Source: Marinobacter sp. F4216
Lineage (GTDB): Bacteria > Pseudomonadota > Gammaproteobacteria > Pseudomonadales > Oleiphilaceae
NCBI RefSeq assembly: GCF_019931195.1
Contig: NZ_JAIOUO010000008.1
Span: 124,001-188,000 of the forward strand
DNA: 64,000 nt
Direction of reading: 5' to 3'
Shown here: positions 28,152 through 39,335 of the stretch, in pieces
Position numbering within the stretch: the first letter of the stretch is position 1
Layout: every line of letters begins with the position of its first letter
Made by a program: the position numbers and the translations under genes
Notes under the pieces: model-generated
What the model saw: the letters and a program-made list of their open reading frames with translations, nothing else
Databases searched by the model: none
What the model was told of the DNA's origin: nothing

Positions 28152-28541
28152 TTAGACGCGGCGCTTTTTCGGCGGGCGACAACCGTTATGGGGAATCGGC
28201 GTCACATCTGTGATGTTGGTGATCTTGTAGCCACACGCGTTCAGCGCGCGAACTGCAGATTCACGTCCGGGTCCAGGACCCTTCACTTCAACATCCAGGT
28301 TTTTCAGGCCGTATTCAGCAGCCGCGTTACCGGCTCTTTCAGCTGCTACCTGCGCAGCAAAAGGTGTACTCTTACGCGACCCACGGAAACCAGAACCACC
28401 TGAAGTGGCCCAGGACAGTACGTTGCCCTGACGGTCGGAAATGGTCACGATAGTGTTGTTGAAGGACGCGTGAATGTGCGCGACGCCATCAACAACCGTC
28501 TTTTTCACCTTTTTACGGGTACGTGTACCTGGCTTTGCCAT
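28152..28541 (-). CDS. rpsK: 30S ribosomal protein S11
   Basis: 129 residues, same length as E. coli. Platform protein contacting 16S rRNA and the mRNA exit. Shows [15 protein letters not shown] and the C-terminal [16 protein letters not shown] tail. It sits 13 bases after rpsM and 18 before rpsD. Confidence 0.98.
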   Translation of the reverse strand: MAKPGTRTRKKVKKTVVDGVAHIHASFNNTIVTISDRQGNVLSWATSGGSGFRGSRKSTPFAAQVAAERAGNAAAEYGLKNLDVEVKGPGPGRESAVRALNACGYKITNITDVTPIPHNGCRPPKKRRV

Positions 28542-28554
28542 GATTGCCTACCTG

Positions 28555-28911
28555 TTACTTGCGAATCGGTTTGCGAGGACCTTTACGGGTGCGTGCGTTG
28601 GTCTTCGTGCGCTGACCACGGACCGGAAGTCCATGACGGTGGCGCAGACCACGGAAGCAGCCGAGATCCTTCAAACGCTTAATGTTCATCTGAACTTCAC
28701 GACGCAGATCGCCTTCGACAGTCAGCTTGGTTACTTCGGTACGAAGTGACTCCAGCTGCTCGTCGCTCAGGTCTTTGACCTTGACGTCCGGCTTAACGCC
28801 GGTTGCATCGCAAAGCTTCTGGGCTGTTGTCTTGCCAACACCAAAGATATAGGTGAGCGAGATAACAGCATGTTTGTTATCGGGTATATTGACACCGGCT
28901 ATACGTGCCAT
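28555..28911 (-). CDS. rpsM: 30S ribosomal protein S13
   Basis: 118 residues as in E. coli. Head protein contacting P-site tRNA and bridging to the large subunit. [19 protein letters not shown] start, helix-two-turn-helix region ([11 protein letters not shown]), and a basic tail ([17 protein letters not shown]). A GGAG site precedes its ATG. It is the first gene after a 140-base leader with a strong hairpin. Confidence 0.98.
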   Translation of the reverse strand: MARIAGVNIPDNKHAVISLTYIFGVGKTTAQKLCDATGVKPDVKVKDLSDEQLESLRTEVTKLTVEGDLRREVQMNIKRLKDLGCFRGLRHRHGLPVRGQRTKTNARTRKGPRKPIRK

Positions 28912-28978
28912 CCAAATTACTCCGCGTTCAAAGCTTTGCTGTGTGAATTTTCCGCCACAAAAAGGGCGCGAAATAATA

Positions 28979-29006
28979 GCGCTTGACCCCTTATGGAGTC
29001 AAGCGC
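28979..29006 (-). promoter_or_regulatory. Hairpin in the rpmJ-rpsM leader
   Basis: A perfect 9-bp stem (GCGCTTGAC / GTCAAGCGC) with a 10-base loop in the 140-base gap before rpsM. On the minus strand it is followed by TATTATTT, weakly terminator-like. In enterics this leader holds the S4-responsive pseudoknot; an equivalent role here is an inference from position only. Confidence 0.45.
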
Positions 29007-29051
29007 CAACATTTCGATCGCCTTTTGTGCAATCAGGTTTCCGGATAAGGA

Positions 29052-29165
29052 TTAACCCTGACGCTGCTTGTGACGAGGCTCCGTGCAGATGACTCGAACT
29101 GAGCCATTGCGACGAATTACTTTGCAGTTACGGCAAATTTTCTTTACCGAAGCGCGTACTTTCAT
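29052..29165 (-). CDS. rpmJ: 50S ribosomal protein L36
   Basis: 37 residues, [19 protein letters not shown] then [19 protein letters not shown]. The zinc-ribbon set Cys11, Cys14, Cys27 and His32 is intact, so this is the zinc-binding (C+) paralogue. It lies 29 bases after secY, the usual end of the spc cluster. Confidence 0.97.
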   Translation of the reverse strand: MKVRASVKKICRNCKVIRRNGSVRVICTEPRHKQRQG

Positions 29166-29194
29166 TGTCGACTCCAGTTTTCAAGGGGAACGGC

Positions 29195-30517
29195 TCAGCC
29201 GTTCCGTCCATAGCCCTTGAGATTGGATTTCTTCATCAGGGACTCATACTGATGAGACATCAGATGAGACTGTACCTGCGCCATGAAATCCATCACCACG
29301 ACTACAACAATCAGCAGCGACGTCCCACCCAGGTAGAACGGTACATTCCCGGCCACCATCAGGAACTGAGGGAACAGGGAAACTGCTGCGATATACATAG
29401 CACCGAACAGGGTCAGCCGGGTCAGCACGCCATCGATGTACTTGGCGGTCTGATCACCGGGACGAATGCCCGGAATAAACGCTCCAGAGCGCTTGAGGTT
29501 ATCCGCTACTTCTTTCGGGTTGTACATCAGAGCCGTATAGAAGAAGCAGAAGAAAACCACTGCTGCTGCGAACAGGATGATATACAACGGCTGACTCGGC
29601 GCCAGCGCCTGGGACAGGCTGCTCAACCACTCCATGCCTTCGCCCTGACCAAACCACTGACCGATCGATGCCGGGAACAGCAGAATGGAAGACGCAAAGA
29701 TGGGCGGAATCACACCAGCCATGTTGACCTTCAGAGGCAGATGGCTCGACTGCTGAGCAAACACGCGACGCCCTTGCTGGCGCTTCGCATAGTTGATCGT
29801 CAGACGTCGCTGACCACGCTCCATGAAGACCACGAAACCGATAACAGCCACTGCCAGAACACCAATACCCAGGACAACCAGCAGGCTCATTTCGCCATTC
29901 CGGGCCTGTTCCAGAGTCTGACCGATAGCGCCAGGCAGGCCAGCAACGATACCCGCAAAAATCAGCAGCGAAATACCGTTACCAACGCCCCGCTCGGTGA
30001 TCTGCTCGCCCAGCCACATCATGAACACGGCGCCACTCACGAAAGATACAACCGCCACGAAGTGGAAGCTGAAGCTGTCGTTGAAGGTCACACCCTGGGA
30101 TGCCAGACCTACCGAAATGCCGGCGCCCTGAACCAGGGCCAGAACCACTGTCAGATACCGCGTGTACTGGCTGATCTTACGACGGCCAGCCTCGCCTTCC
30201 TTCTTCAGCTGCTCAAGCTGCGGACTCACCGCAGTCATGAGCTGCATGATAATAGAAGCCGAGATGTACGGCATAATACCGAGAGCGAAGATACTCATGC
30301 GCTCAAGCGCACCACCGGAAAACATGTTGAACATGCTCAGGATTGTGCCCTGATTCTGCTCGAACAAGGCTGCGAGCCGGTCAGGATTAATCCCCGGCAC
30401 CGGGATGTGGGCACCGATCCGGTACACCAGCAATGCCAGGAATACAAACCAGAGCCTCGACCGAAGCTCTGCCAATCCTTTTCCTGCGCCCGCAGGCAAT
30501 GATGCTGTCTTGGCCAT
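29195..30517 (-). CDS. secY: Protein translocase subunit SecY
   Basis: 440 residues (E. coli 443), the ten-helix channel of the Sec translocon in the inner membrane. [12 protein letters not shown] in helix 1 and the cytoplasmic loops ([41 protein letters not shown] split) that bind ribosome and SecA are present. Co-transcribed with rplO and rpmJ. Confidence 0.98.
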   Translation of the reverse strand: MAKTASLPAGAGKGLAELRSRLWFVFLALLVYRIGAHIPVPGINPDRLAALFEQNQGTILSMFNMFSGGALERMSIFALGIMPYISASIIMQLMTAVSPQLEQLKKEGEAGRRKISQYTRYLTVVLALVQGAGISVGLASQGVTFNDSFSFHFVAVVSFVSGAVFMMWLGEQITERGVGNGISLLIFAGIVAGLPGAIGQTLEQARNGEMSLLVVLGIGVLAVAVIGFVVFMERGQRRLTINYAKRQQGRRVFAQQSSHLPLKVNMAGVIPPIFASSILLFPASIGQWFGQGEGMEWLSSLSQALAPSQPLYIILFAAAVVFFCFFYTALMYNPKEVADNLKRSGAFIPGIRPGDQTAKYIDGVLTRLTLFGAMYIAAVSLFPQFLMVAGNVPFYLGGTSLLIVVVVVMDFMAQVQSHLMSHQYESLMKKSNLKGYGRNG

Positions 30518-30534
30518 TTAGTCCTCGACTCGCC

Positions 30535-30969
30535 TTAGTCTTCGACTTTTCCACCCGCGGCAGTAATTGCCTCGCGTGCACCCTTGGTTACCCGCAGGCC
30601 CTTAACAGTTACTGCACGGCTCAGTTCGCCAGACAGAATAACCTTGGCTTCACGGATTTCCTCGCGAATGATGTCTGCTTTTTTCAGAGCAGCCAGATCC
30701 ACAACGTCGCCTTCCACTTTCGCCAATTCGTTCAGACGAATCTCAGCAACGTAACGCTGCTGGCGAGAAGTGAAACCAAACTTCGGCAGACGACGAGCCA
30801 GAGGCTGCTGACCGCCTTCGAAGCCCGGAGCAACGGAGCCGCCGGAACGGGACTTCAGACCCTTATGACCGCGACCACCAGTTTTCCCGAGACCACTACC
30901 GATACCACGACCAACGCGCTTACCAGTTGGGCGTGAACCGGGCTCTGGACTAAGTTCGTTCAGACGCAT
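30535..30969 (-). CDS. rplO: 50S ribosomal protein L15
   Basis: 144 residues, identical in length to E. coli. Late assembly protein with a Gly-rich N-terminal tail ([22 protein letters not shown]). ATG at 30969 has a GAGGAG site; an in-frame start at 30984 would lie inside rpmD. Two bases... in effect directly follows rpmD. Confidence 0.97.
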   Translation of the reverse strand: MRLNELSPEPGSRPTGKRVGRGIGSGLGKTGGRGHKGLKSRSGGSVAPGFEGGQQPLARRLPKFGFTSRQQRYVAEIRLNELAKVEGDVVDLAALKKADIIREEIREAKVILSGELSRAVTVKGLRVTKGAREAITAAGGKVED

Positions 30970-30970
30970 C

Positions 30971-31159
30971 TTAGTTCTCCTCAACCCGAACCAGGTAATC
31001 TACCCGGTTGATCATGCCGCGGACGGAAGGAGTATCTTCCACTTCAACGGTGTGACCGATTTTACGAAGACCCAGGCCCTTTACACACAGTTTGTGCTTG
31101 GGCTGACAGCCAATTGGGCTGCGGGTCAGAGTTACTTTGATCGTTTTTGCGTTCGCCAT
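30971..31159 (-). CDS. rpmD: 50S ribosomal protein L30
   Basis: 62 residues (E. coli 59). [28 protein letters not shown] is recognisable over residues 8-35. It follows rpsE by four bases. Confidence 0.97.
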   Translation of the reverse strand: MANAKTIKVTLTRSPIGCQPKHKLCVKGLGLRKIGHTVEVEDTPSVRGMINRVDYLVRVEEN

Positions 31160-31163
31160 GACT

Positions 31164-31664
31164 TCAACCCAGAATTTCTTCCACGGTCTTCCCGCGCTTG
31201 GCTGCGATATCTTCAGGAGCCTGCATGGCCTGAAGAGCCTTGATGGTGGAACGTACCACGTTCACCGGGTTGGTAGACCCGTAACACTTGGACAGTACGT
31301 TCTGAACACCTGTCACTTCCAGTACGGCGCGCATTGCACCGCCGGCGATAACACCGGTACCCTCGGAAGCCGGCTGCATGTAGACCTTGGAGCCGCCATG
31401 CTGGGCCTTTACCGGGTACTGCAGTGTGTTGCCGTCCAGAGGGACGTCAACCATGTTCTTGCGCGCAGCTTCCATGGCCTTCTGGATAGCAACCGGAACT
31501 TCCCGGGCCTTACCACGACCGAAACCAACGCGACCTTTGCCGTCACCCACTACAGTCAGTGCGGTGAAGGCAAAAATACGGCCACCCTTAACAACCTTGG
31601 CGACACGGTTCACCTGAACCAGTCTTTCCTGGAGCTCAGGCGCCTTCTGTTCGTTAACGCTCAT
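31164..31664 (-). CDS. rpsE: 30S ribosomal protein S5
   Basis: 166 residues (E. coli 167). Involved in decoding fidelity and mRNA unwinding. N-terminal double-stranded RNA-binding fold ([19 protein letters not shown]) and C-terminal domain ([26 protein letters not shown]). ATG at 31664 is preceded by GGAG; a GTG nine bases earlier is rejected. Confidence 0.97.
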   Translation of the reverse strand: MSVNEQKAPELQERLVQVNRVAKVVKGGRIFAFTALTVVGDGKGRVGFGRGKAREVPVAIQKAMEAARKNMVDVPLDGNTLQYPVKAQHGGSKVYMQPASEGTGVIAGGAMRAVLEVTGVQNVLSKCYGSTNPVNVVRSTIKALQAMQAPEDIAAKRGKTVEEILG

Positions 31665-31676
31665 TTTCTCCACCTC

Positions 31677-32024
31677 TTAGAATTGCAAGCCAGCTTCACG
31701 GGCGCCGTCGGCAACTGCCTGGACACGACCGTGGTAACGGTAACCGGAGCGGTCAAATGCGACCTGCTCAACACCTGCCGCCTTGGCACGCTCAGCAACC
31801 AGCTGACCGACCTTCTTGGCGGCGTCCACGTTACCGGTTGCACTCTGGCGCAGTTCCTTATCCAACGTGGAGGCAGATGCCAGAACCTTGCTGCCATCTG
31901 CAGTAGTAACCTGGGCGTACATGTGACGCGGTGTGCGGTGAACACACAGACGATTGACACCCAGCTCACGAATCTTCATACGCACTTTACGTGCGCGACG
32001 CATTCTTTCGATATTCGCGCTCAT
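31677..32024 (-). CDS. rplR: 50S ribosomal protein L18
   Basis: 115 residues (E. coli 117). Binds 5S rRNA in the central protuberance with L5 and L25. [20 protein letters not shown] and the terminal [19 protein letters not shown] are diagnostic. Confidence 0.97.
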   Translation of the reverse strand: MSANIERMRRARKVRMKIRELGVNRLCVHRTPRHMYAQVTTADGSKVLASASTLDKELRQSATGNVDAAKKVGQLVAERAKAAGVEQVAFDRSGYRYHGRVQAVADGAREAGLQF

Positions 32025-32033
32025 AGTCCCGCC

Positions 32034-32567
32034 TTATTTCTTCTTGGCTTCTTTGCGTCTGACCTGCTCATCCGCATAACGAACACCCTTACCCTTATAA
32101 GGCTCGGGCGGACGGTACGCGCGGACGTCCGCAGCGACCTGGCCAACCTGTTGCTTGTCGATACCGCGAATCACAACTTCGGTGTTCGAAGGTGTTTCGG
32201 CGGTAATACCCTCAGGCAGCTCGTACTCGACCGGGTGAGAGAAACCCAGCGTCAGATTGAGCTTCTTGCCCTGCGCCTGGGCACGGTATCCAACGCCTAC
32301 CAGCTGGAGCTTGCGCTCAAAGCCAGTGGAAACGCCGACAACCATGTTGTTGACCAGTGCACGGGTGGTACCTGCAAGAGCGCGGGACTGCTTGGCGCCA
32401 TCGCGCGCCGCGAAACGCAGTACGTTCTCTTCCTGCTTTACTTCCACCGCCTGGTGGATGTTCATTTCAAGAGTCCCTTTGGAACCCTTAACACTGATTT
32501 CCTGTCCGTTCAGCTTAACCTCAACACCGGAAGGCAGCACGACAGGATTATTGGCAACCCTGGACAT
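32034..32567 (-). CDS. rplF: 50S ribosomal protein L6
   Basis: 177 residues, exactly the E. coli length. Two-lobed protein near the sarcin-ricin loop and factor-binding site. Signature [20 protein letters not shown] at the C-terminus. Confidence 0.98.
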   Translation of the reverse strand: MSRVANNPVVLPSGVEVKLNGQEISVKGSKGTLEMNIHQAVEVKQEENVLRFAARDGAKQSRALAGTTRALVNNMVVGVSTGFERKLQLVGVGYRAQAQGKKLNLTLGFSHPVEYELPEGITAETPSNTEVVIRGIDKQQVGQVAADVRAYRPPEPYKGKGVRYADEQVRRKEAKKK

Positions 32568-32576
32568 GTGTATCTC

Positions 32577-32969
32577 CTAGAATACGGTGCAGATGACTTC
32601 GCCACCCACGCCTGCAGCACGTGCAGCGCGGTCTGTCATAACGCCCTTGGACGTTGAGACAATCGCGACCCCAAGACCACCGGAAACTTTCGGCAGCTCC
32701 TCAGCACCTTTATATTGGCGCAGACTCGGACGACTGACCCGCTTGATCTCTTCGATCACAGGCTTACCGCCGAAGTACTTCAGAGTGATGGTCAGCTCGG
32801 GCTTCGCGTCGGCTGATACGGAGAAATCCTCAACATAACCTTCGTCCTTCAGGACCTGGGCTACGGAGACTTTCATTTTTGAAGACGGCATCGTCACGTC
32901 AGCTTTCGACGCCATCTGAGCATTACGAATACGGGTAAACATATCCGCAAGCGTGTCTTGCATACTCAT
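32577..32969 (-). CDS. rpsH: 30S ribosomal protein S8
   Basis: 130 residues as in E. coli, starting [18 protein letters not shown] at 32969; longer in-frame starts are rejected on length and homology. Binds 16S helix 21 and, in enterics, represses the spc operon. C-terminal [20 protein letters not shown] is intact. Confidence 0.97.
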   Translation of the reverse strand: MSMQDTLADMFTRIRNAQMASKADVTMPSSKMKVSVAQVLKDEGYVEDFSVSADAKPELTITLKYFGGKPVIEEIKRVSRPSLRQYKGAEELPKVSGGLGVAIVSTSKGVMTDRAARAAGVGGEVICTVF

Positions 32970-33027
32970 TGGTATGAGGCTCCTGATCTTTTTAGTTGTG
33001 CAGCGGCTTGCCGCACCGCTTACCAAC

Positions 33028-33054
33028 AGGCACCTGACCGAAGTCAGGCTGCCT
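33028..33054 (-). promoter_or_regulatory. Stem-loop in the rpsN-rpsH gap
   Basis: AGGCA-C-CTGAC then a CGAA loop then GTCAG-GC-TGCCT forms an interrupted 10-bp stem in the 88-base gap between rpsN and rpsH, the longest spacer in the spc segment. It could be an RNA processing or protein-binding site; its function is unknown. Confidence 0.4.
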
Positions 33055-33057
33055 ATC

Positions 33058-33363
33058 TTACCAGCTTGCTTTGGTCAGGCCCGGAACGTCACCGCGCATG
33101 CCGTATTCACGGAGCTTGATCCGTGACAGCTCGAACTTGCGCAGGACGCCGTGAGGGCGACCAGTTACCTGGCAACGATTCCGAAGACGTGCGGGACTCG
33201 CGTCACGAGGAAGCTGCTGGAGCTTCATCTGCGCGTCCCAGCGGTCTTCATCGCTGGTGTTAGGGTTCTTGATAATCGCCTTGAGCTCGGCGCGCTTGGC
33301 TGCGTACTTAGCCACAGTCTTTTCGCGCTTGAGCTCACGGTTTTTCATGGAAACCTTAGCCAT
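33058..33363 (-). CDS. rpsN: 30S ribosomal protein S14
   Basis: 101 residues, the long zinc-independent type (no CxxC pairs). [20 protein letters not shown] start and [20 protein letters not shown] core identify it. Lies in the head near the A site. Confidence 0.97.
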   Translation of the reverse strand: MAKVSMKNRELKREKTVAKYAAKRAELKAIIKNPNTSDEDRWDAQMKLQQLPRDASPARLRNRCQVTGRPHGVLRKFELSRIKLREYGMRGDVPGLTKASW

Positions 33364-33376
33364 TACACTCGTTCCT

Positions 33377-33916
33377 TTATTTCTTGAACGGAAAGCCGAA
33401 GGCTTTCAACAGTTCGCGGCCTTCATCATCGGAGCCGGCTGTGGTGGTAATGGTGATGTCCAGACCACGGATCTTGTCGACTTTGTCGTACTCGATTTCC
33501 GGGAAAATGATCTGCTCACGCACTCCCATGCTGTAGTTACCACGACCGTCGAACGACTTGGGGTTCAGACCGCGGAAGTCACGAATGCGGGGAACCGCAA
33601 TGTGCACCAGACGGTCAAAGAAGTCCCACATACGCTCGCCACGCAGAGTAACTTTACAGCCGATCGGCCAACCTTCACGGATCTTGAAGCCAGCCACTGA
33701 CTTACGCGCCTTGGTTACTACAGCCTTTTGGCCTGCCAGACGCTCAAGATCAGCAACAGCGTTCTCGATCAGCTTCTTGTCGCCAACCGCTTCGCCGACA
33801 CCCATGTTGAGGGTGATCTTTTCGATACGCGGAACCTGCATCGGATTCTTGTAACCGAACTCTTTCTGCAGGGCGGGTACCACTTCTTTCGTGTACTGCT
33901 CTTTCATGTTCAGCAT
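33377..33916 (-). CDS. rplE: 50S ribosomal protein L5
   Basis: 179 residues, equal to E. coli when read from ATG 33916, which follows a GGGGGTGG site; GTG at 33925 and ATG at 33907 are alternatives. Binds 5S rRNA and contacts P-site t[21 protein letters not shown] and [13 protein letters not shown] are diagnostic. Confidence 0.96.
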   Translation of the reverse strand: MLNMKEQYTKEVVPALQKEFGYKNPMQVPRIEKITLNMGVGEAVGDKKLIENAVADLERLAGQKAVVTKARKSVAGFKIREGWPIGCKVTLRGERMWDFFDRLVHIAVPRIRDFRGLNPKSFDGRGNYSMGVREQIIFPEIEYDKVDKIRGLDITITTTAGSDDEGRELLKAFGFPFKK

Positions 33917-33931
33917 CGTCACCACCCCCGA

Positions 33932-34252
33932 TTACTGGCTATCGACAGTTTCGTTTGTGGACTTAAAAATCCGCACCTTGGTGCCGTCTTCCTTAACCTG
34001 GAAGCCTACACGATCGGCTTTGCCGGTCTGCGGATTAAAAATAGCCACATTCGAAGCCTGGATAGGTGCTTCTTTCTCGACGATACCACCCGGGGTGCCC
34101 AGCATCGGGTTCGGCTTGGTGTGCTTCTTGATCATATTGATACCAGAAACTACAACACGGCCGTCGTCCTGAACGCGCAGAACTTTACCACGTTTGCCTT
34201 TATCTTTCCCCGTGGTGACGATTACTTCGTCATCTCGTTTGATCTTTTTCAT
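33932..34252 (-). CDS. rplX: 50S ribosomal protein L24
   Basis: 106 residues (E. coli 104), an assembly initiator near the tunnel exit. A KOW motif covers about 6-35 ([22 protein letters not shown]). Confidence 0.97.
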   Translation of the reverse strand: MKKIKRDDEVIVTTGKDKGKRGKVLRVQDDGRVVVSGINMIKKHTKPNPMLGTPGGIVEKEAPIQASNVAIFNPQTGKADRVGFQVKEDGTKVRIFKSTNETVDSQ

Positions 34253-34269
34253 AACCGGCCTCTGGTCCT

Positions 34270-34638
34270 TTAAAGTACTTCGGGTGCCAGTGAAATAATT
34301 TTCATGAACTTCTCATTACGCAGTTCACGAGTAACCGGCCCGAAGATACGGGTACCGATTGGTGCGTCCTGATTGTTCAGAAGTACTGCAGCATTTCCGT
34401 CGAAACGGATCAGCGAACCGTCTGAGCGACGCACACCCTTGCGAGTACGCACCACAACAGCCTTCAGGACCTGGCCTTTCTTCACCTTACCGCGGGGGAT
34501 GGCTTCCTTGACGGTCACCTTGATGATATCCCCAACGCTAGCGTAACGCCGGTGTGAACCGCCCAGGACCTTGATGCACATCACCTGACGTGCACCGCTG
34601 TTATCCGCGACTTCAAGCATTGTTTGAGTCTGAATCAT
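34270..34638 (-). CDS. rplN: 50S ribosomal protein L14
   Basis: 122 residues (E. coli 123). Intersubunit bridge protein, also the RsfS target. [20 protein letters not shown] and [24 protein letters not shown] sequence are intact. Confidence 0.98.
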   Translation of the reverse strand: MIQTQTMLEVADNSGARQVMCIKVLGGSHRRYASVGDIIKVTVKEAIPRGKVKKGQVLKAVVVRTRKGVRRSDGSLIRFDGNAAVLLNNQDAPIGTRIFGPVTRELRNEKFMKIISLAPEVL

Positions 34639-34656
34639 GGTTGTTCTCCGGGCGAA

Positions 34657-34923
34657 TTACACCTTGGATGCAGCTTCGGTCACTTCCACCAGGGCCCAGG
34701 TCTTGGTCTTGGAGACCGGACGGGTTTCCTGAATGGTCACAGTGTCACCGATGTTGCACTGGTTATTCTCATCATGAGCGTGAATCTTGGTAGAGCGCTT
34801 CATGTACTTACCGTACAGAGGGTGCTTAACCTGACGCTCAACCAGAACCACGATGGACTTATCCATCTTGTTGCTCACGACCTTGCCGCTCAGAGTTCTG
34901 GCAGTTTGGGTAGCTTCGGTCAT
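34657..34923 (-). CDS. rpsQ: 30S ribosomal protein S17
   Basis: 88 residues (E. coli 84), OB-fold 16S binder. [23 protein letters not shown] and [15 protein letters not shown] are diagnostic. Its start is one base from the rpmC stop. Confidence 0.97.
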   Translation of the reverse strand: MTEATQTARTLSGKVVSNKMDKSIVVLVERQVKHPLYGKYMKRSTKIHAHDENNQCNIGDTVTIQETRPVSKTKTWALVEVTEAASKV

Positions 34924-34924
34924 G

Positions 34925-35116
34925 TCACTGTCCTGCCTTTTCGTTCAATACTGTTTTCACGCGAGCGATGTCACGCTTCACCTTGGCGAGGAGGTGAGAC
35001 TGATTCAGCTGACCTGTCGCTTTGCGCATGCGAAGGTTGAACTGCTCCTTCAGCAGGTCGATCAGCTCTTTGTTCAGCTCCTCGACTGATTTTTCACGCA
35101 GCTCTGTTGCTTTCAT
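34925..35116 (-). CDS. rpmC: 50S ribosomal protein L29
   Basis: 63 residues as in E. coli, a helical hairpin at the tunnel exit and trigger-factor/SRP site. ATG at 35116 overlaps the rplP stop (ATGTGATG context); a GTG three bases earlier is less likely. Confidence 0.96.
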   Translation of the reverse strand: MKATELREKSVEELNKELIDLLKEQFNLRMRKATGQLNQSHLLAKVKRDIARVKTVLNEKAGQ

Positions 35117-35529
35117 CACATCACCGTCCTCGTTACAAAGGTGGTCTGAACCGGCAGTTTGGCTGCCGCGAGCGTGAAGGCTTCACGCGCGAGTTCCTCG
35201 CTCACACCTTCCATCTCGTAAAGCATCCTACCAGGCTGGATTTCAGCCACCCAATACTCGACAGAACCTTTACCTTTACCCATACGTACTTCCAGCGGCT
35301 TACCGGTGATCGGCTTGTCCGGGAACACCCGGATCCAGATCTTACCGCCCCGCTTGATACGACGAGTCATGGTACGACGCGCTGCCTCAATCTGGCGCGC
35401 AGTTATACGCCCACGGCTGGTCGCCTTCAATCCGTATTCACCGAAGCTCACCTTATTAGCTCGCTGAGCAAGACCGGTGTTACGGCCTTTCATTACCTTG
35501 CGAAATTTGGTGCGTTTTGGTTGCAGCAT
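35116..35529 (-). CDS. rplP: 50S ribosomal protein L16
   Basis: 137 residues (E. coli 136). Organises the A-site and 5S region. [21 protein letters not shown] and [19 protein letters not shown] are diagnostic. Overlaps rpmC. Confidence 0.98.
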   Translation of the reverse strand: MLQPKRTKFRKVMKGRNTGLAQRANKVSFGEYGLKATSRGRITARQIEAARRTMTRRIKRGGKIWIRVFPDKPITGKPLEVRMGKGKGSVEYWVAEIQPGRMLYEMEGVSEELAREAFTLAAAKLPVQTTFVTRTVM

Positions 35530-35541
35530 AAGAGTGCCCCT

Positions 35542-36225
35542 TTACTTAGAACCTTTCTTCCCAGAGGCTTTCTTGTCAGCACGGACCTGCTCCATACCAC
35601 CAAGAATCTCACCTTTGAAGATCCATACCTTGACGCCGATTACGCCGTAGGTGGTATGCGCTTCATAGGTTGCGTAATCAATGTCTGCACGCAGTGTGTG
35701 CAGAGGTACACGACCTTCGCGATACCACTCGGAACGAGCGATTTCAGCACCCCCAAGACGGCCGCCAACCTGAATCTTGATGCCCTTGGCGCCCTGACGC
35801 ATGGCGTTTTGTACCGCACGCTTCATGGCACGACGGAACATCACGCGACGCTCAAGCTGACCAGCAACGTTTTGTGCTACCAGGCGAGCATCCAGATCCG
35901 GCTTGCGAACTTCTTCGATGTTGATGTGCACAGGCACGCCCATCATGTCGCTGACTTCGCGACGCAGACGGTCAACATCTTCACCCTTCTTACCGATAAC
36001 AATACCGGGACGGGCAGTATGGATCGTGATACGGGCGTTCTGAGCGGGGCGCTCGATCACAATCTTGCTGACAGACGCCTTGACCAGACGCTTGTCCAGG
36101 AACTCGCGAACCTCGATATCATTCAAAAGGTTTTTCGCGTAGTCCTTCTTGTCGGCATACCAGACTGAGTTGTGCTCTTTGATCACACCCAGGCGAATGC
36201 CGGTTGGATTTACTTTATGACCCAT
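35542..36225 (-). CDS. rpsC: 30S ribosomal protein S3
   Basis: 227 residues (E. coli 233). Forms the mRNA entry with S4 and S5. A KH domain (about 39-107; [19 protein letters not shown]) and the C-terminal S3 domain ([15 protein letters not shown]) are both present. The basic tail is slightly short, as is usual in this lineage. Confidence 0.98.
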   Translation of the reverse strand: MGHKVNPTGIRLGVIKEHNSVWYADKKDYAKNLLNDIEVREFLDKRLVKASVSKIVIERPAQNARITIHTARPGIVIGKKGEDVDRLRREVSDMMGVPVHINIEEVRKPDLDARLVAQNVAGQLERRVMFRRAMKRAVQNAMRQGAKGIKIQVGGRLGGAEIARSEWYREGRVPLHTLRADIDYATYEAHTTYGVIGVKVWIFKGEILGGMEQVRADKKASGKKGSK

Positions 36226-36236
36226 CTGAGCATCTC

Positions 36237-36569
36237 CTACTTGTCGGCGACCTTGACGGTGATATGACAGGTGCGCTTGAAAATACGATCAGCGCGCCCC
36301 TTGGCTCGAGCTTTAATGCGCTTGAGCGTCGGCCCCTCGTCCACCATTACGGTAGACACCTTCAGGTCATCCACATCCAGACCTTCGTTGTGCTCAGCGT
36401 TGGCAATTGCAGACTCAAGAGCTTTCTTGATAACTACAGCTGCCTTCTTCGGGCTAAAAGTCAAAATATTCAGGGCGTCCTCAACAGCCTTGCCGCGTAC
36501 CTGGTCGGCGACAAGACGTGCTTTCTGAGCTGAGAGGCGAGCGCCCTTGTACTTGGCTGCTACTTCCAT
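36237..36569 (-). CDS. rplV: 50S ribosomal protein L22
   Basis: 110 residues as in E. coli. The beta hairpin that lines the exit tunnel ([20 protein letters not shown]) carries no macrolide-resistance-type deletion. ATG at 36569 gives the canonical [20 protein letters not shown] start. Confidence 0.97.
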   Translation of the reverse strand: MEVAAKYKGARLSAQKARLVADQVRGKAVEDALNILTFSPKKAAVVIKKALESAIANAEHNEGLDVDDLKVSTVMVDEGPTLKRIKARAKGRADRIFKRTCHITVKVADK

Positions 36570-36585
36570 TTCTATTACCTCACAA

Positions 36586-36861
36586 TCAGCGTTTAGCTTT
36601 CTTGTCGGCTGCATGACCACGATAAGTACGCGTTGCCGCGAACTCACCCAGCTTATGTCCAACCATATCTTCGGTGACATAAACCGGCACGTGCTGCTTG
36701 CCGTTATGGACTGCAATGGTCAGGCCTACCATCTCCGGGAAGACTGTGGACCGGCGGGACCAGGTTTTGATCGGCCGCTTGTCGTTAGCTTCCAGAGCTG
36801 CCTCGACCTTCTTCAACAGATGCAGGTCTATAAAAGGACCTTTCTTTAAAGAACGTGGCAC
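36586..36861 (-). CDS. rpsS: 30S ribosomal protein S19
   Basis: 91 residues (E. coli 92). Head protein complexed with S13. [20 protein letters not shown] and [20 protein letters not shown] are diagnostic. Confidence 0.98.
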   Translation of the reverse strand: MPRSLKKGPFIDLHLLKKVEAALEANDKRPIKTWSRRSTVFPEMVGLTIAVHNGKQHVPVYVTEDMVGHKLGEFAATRTYRGHAADKKAKR

Positions 36862-36884
36862 AGCAATTACCTCTATGTAGTCGT

Positions 36885-37712
36885 TTACTTGGCTGAACGA
36901 CGACGTACTATCATTTTGTCAGTACGCTTGTTCTTACGAGTCTTATGCCCTTTGGTCGGAACACCCCACGGAGTAACCGGGTGACGCCCGCCAGAGGTAC
37001 GCCCTTCACCACCACCATGCGGGTGGTCAACTGGGTTCATAGCAACACCACGTACTGTTGGGCGTTTGCCGCGCCAACGTGATGCACCCGCTTTACCAAG
37101 CTGCTTGAGGCTGTGCTCGCTGTTACATACTTCACCCAGCGTTGCACGGCAATCTACAAGCACCTTTCGCATTTCACCTGAGCGCAGGCGGATGGTTGCA
37201 TACGCACCTTCCCGAGCCACCAGCTGTACGGATGCGCCCGCGGAGCGAGCCAGCTGAGCACCTTTGCCAGGCTTGAGTTCGACGCAGTGGATCACAGAAC
37301 CAACCGGAATATTCCGGAGCGGCAGAGTGGAACCCACCTTAATCGGCGCGTCGACGCCAGAGCGCACAGGATCGCCTACCTTCATGCCCTTGGGAGCAAT
37401 GATGTAACGACGCTCACCATCGGCATACTTCAGAAGAGCAATGTGCGCAGAGCGGTTCGGATCGTATTCCAGACGCTCAATAGTCGCCGGAACACCATCT
37501 TTGGTCCGCTTAAAATCAATGACACGGTAGTGCTGCTTATGACCACCACCAATGTGACGAGTGGTAATGCGACCAGCATTGTTACGACCACCCGACTTTT
37601 TCAGAGTCTCTACCAACGGCTCGTAAGGGCGCCCTTTGTACAGATCAGGGTTGTAAGTTTTTACAACGTGACGGCGTCCGGCAGATGTTGGCTTGGTTTT
37701 GACGATCGGCAT
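36885..37712 (-). CDS. rplB: 50S ribosomal protein L2
   Basis: 275 residues (E. coli 273). Core protein needed for subunit joining and the peptidyl-transferase centre; the conserved [14 protein letters not shown] segment with its histidine near residue 230 is intact. Begins [17 protein letters not shown]. Confidence 0.98.
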   Translation of the reverse strand: MPIVKTKPTSAGRRHVVKTYNPDLYKGRPYEPLVETLKKSGGRNNAGRITTRHIGGGHKQHYRVIDFKRTKDGVPATIERLEYDPNRSAHIALLKYADGERRYIIAPKGMKVGDPVRSGVDAPIKVGSTLPLRNIPVGSVIHCVELKPGKGAQLARSAGASVQLVAREGAYATIRLRSGEMRKVLVDCRATLGEVCNSEHSLKQLGKAGASRWRGKRPTVRGVAMNPVDHPHGGGEGRTSGGRHPVTPWGVPTKGHKTRKNKRTDKMIVRRRSAK

Positions 37713-37729
37713 TTTACGACCCCTTTACC

Positions 37730-38023
37730 TTATTCCACATCCATAAAATCGATGTCCTGACCTTCTGCCAGCTTTACGTAAGCCTTACGAATGTCATTAC
37801 GCTTGCCGAACCCGCGGATAGTACGCTTGAGCTTACCCTTGCGGTTCAGAACCTGAACACCTTCTACAGTGACGTTGAACAACTGCTCAACGGCCTTCTT
37901 GATCTCCGGCTTGGTTGCATCAGGCGCTACACGAAAGACAACCTGACCACGCTCTGCCGCCAGAGACGCTTTTTCTGATACGTGAGGTCCCAGAAGAACC
38001 TTATAAATACGTTCCTGATTCAT
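37730..38023 (-). CDS. rplW: 50S ribosomal protein L23
   Basis: 97 residues (E. coli 100). Docking site for trigger factor and SRP at the tunnel exit. [19 protein letters not shown] and [15 protein letters not shown] are recognisable. Overlaps rplD by 4 bases. Confidence 0.97.
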   Translation of the reverse strand: MNQERIYKVLLGPHVSEKASLAAERGQVVFRVAPDATKPEIKKAVEQLFNVTVEGVQVLNRKGKLKRTIRGFGKRNDIRKAYVKLAEGQDIDFMDVE

Positions 38024-38625
38024 CCCAGCATCTCCTCGATCTTCTTCAGAGCGGGAACAGTCACTACGACTTTCTCGAAGGCAACCAGGCTAACCGGATC
38101 CAGGCCAGCGACATCACGCACATCAACGTGCGGAATGTTGCGGGATGCCAGGTGAAGGTTCTGCTCCACACTGTCAGACAGGATCAGAGCATTAGATACA
38201 CCGATATCCTTCAGCTTGGCAGTAAACGCCTTGGTCTTCGGAGTCTCGACATTCATGTCGTCAACCACTACCAGACGCTCCTGGCGAACCAGCTCGGACA
38301 GAATAGAGCGCATGGCCGCACGGTACATCTTGCGGTTAACCTTCTGCTCAAAGTCGCGCGGCTTGGCAGCAAAAGTCACACCACCAGAACGCCAGATCGG
38401 ACTACGAATGGTACCCGCACGAGCACGACCAGTACCCTTCTGACGCCACGGCTTCTTACCACCGCCACTAACTTCAGAACGCGTCTTCTGAGCCTTGGTA
38501 CCCTGACGGCCGGCCGCCATGTAGGCAGTTACCACCTGGTGAACCAGGGACTCGTTAAAATCTCTTGCGAAAGTAGCGTCGGAAACAGAAACGCCCTTTC
38601 CGCTACCAGTAATTGTCAATTCCAT
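38020..38625 (-). CDS. rplD: 50S ribosomal protein L4
   Basis: 201 residues as in E. coli. Its extended loop ([20 protein letters not shown]) reaches the exit tunnel. In E. coli L4 attenuates its own operon through a long leader; the leader found here is too short for that structure (see the promoter at 39725-39753). Confidence 0.98.
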   Translation of the reverse strand: MELTITGSGKGVSVSDATFARDFNESLVHQVVTAYMAAGRQGTKAQKTRSEVSGGGKKPWRQKGTGRARAGTIRSPIWRSGGVTFAAKPRDFEQKVNRKMYRAAMRSILSELVRQERLVVVDDMNVETPKTKAFTAKLKDIGVSNALILSDSVEQNLHLASRNIPHVDVRDVAGLDPVSLVAFEKVVVTVPALKKIEEMLG

Positions 38626-38636
38626 CGCACCGCTCC

Positions 38637-39275
38637 TCAGGCTTTAACTGCAGGCTTGATGACAACATCGCCGCCAGTTGCGCCAGGTACGGCACCACTT
38701 ACCAGCAGCAGGTTGCGCTCGGCGTCGACACGGACAACTTTCAGGTTCTGCACGGTGACACGCGCATTACCCATCTGCCCCGCCATCTTCTTGCCCTTAA
38801 ATACCCGACCCGGAGTCTGGTTCTGACCGATAGAACCAGGCGCACGATGGGACAGGGAGTTACCGTGAGTAGCGTCTTGCGTGGAGAAGTTCCAGCGCTT
38901 AACACCGCCCTGGAAGCCCTTACCCTTGGACTGACCGATCGCATCGACAACCTGACCATCTTCGAAGATGGAGGCATTAATTTCGCCACCCAGCGCCAGC
39001 TCTTCACCTTCACCGTCAGCCAGGCGGAATTCCCACACGCCACGACCAGCTTCTACGCCGGCTTTGGCAAAGTGACCTGCTGCACTCTTGGTTACACGAG
39101 AAGCACGACGAGCACCTACGGTCACCTGAACGGCGCGGTAGCCATCGCTTTCAAGGGTTTTCAACTGAGTAATCCGGTTGGGCTCAACCTCGATTACCGT
39201 TACAGGCACTGCGTGCCCTTCATCCGTAAAAATACGGGTCATACCGGCCTTGCGACCGACAATACCAATTGCCAT
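38637..39275 (-). CDS. rplC: 50S ribosomal protein L3
   Basis: 212 residues (E. coli 209). Assembly initiator beside the peptidyl-transferase centre. [20 protein letters not shown] start and [20 protein letters not shown] loop, which includes the glutamine methylated by PrmB in relatives. Confidence 0.98.
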   Translation of the reverse strand: MAIGIVGRKAGMTRIFTDEGHAVPVTVIEVEPNRITQLKTLESDGYRAVQVTVGARRASRVTKSAAGHFAKAGVEAGRGVWEFRLADGEGEELALGGEINASIFEDGQVVDAIGQSKGKGFQGGVKRWNFSTQDATHGNSLSHRAPGSIGQNQTPGRVFKGKKMAGQMGNARVTVQNLKVVRVDAERNLLLVSGAVPGATGGDVVIKPAVKA

Positions 39276-39335
39276 GTTTCACCTCTTAAGTGTACGGGGC
39301 TCTCACCCTCTATGGCCTTAGGACAGTTACACAGA

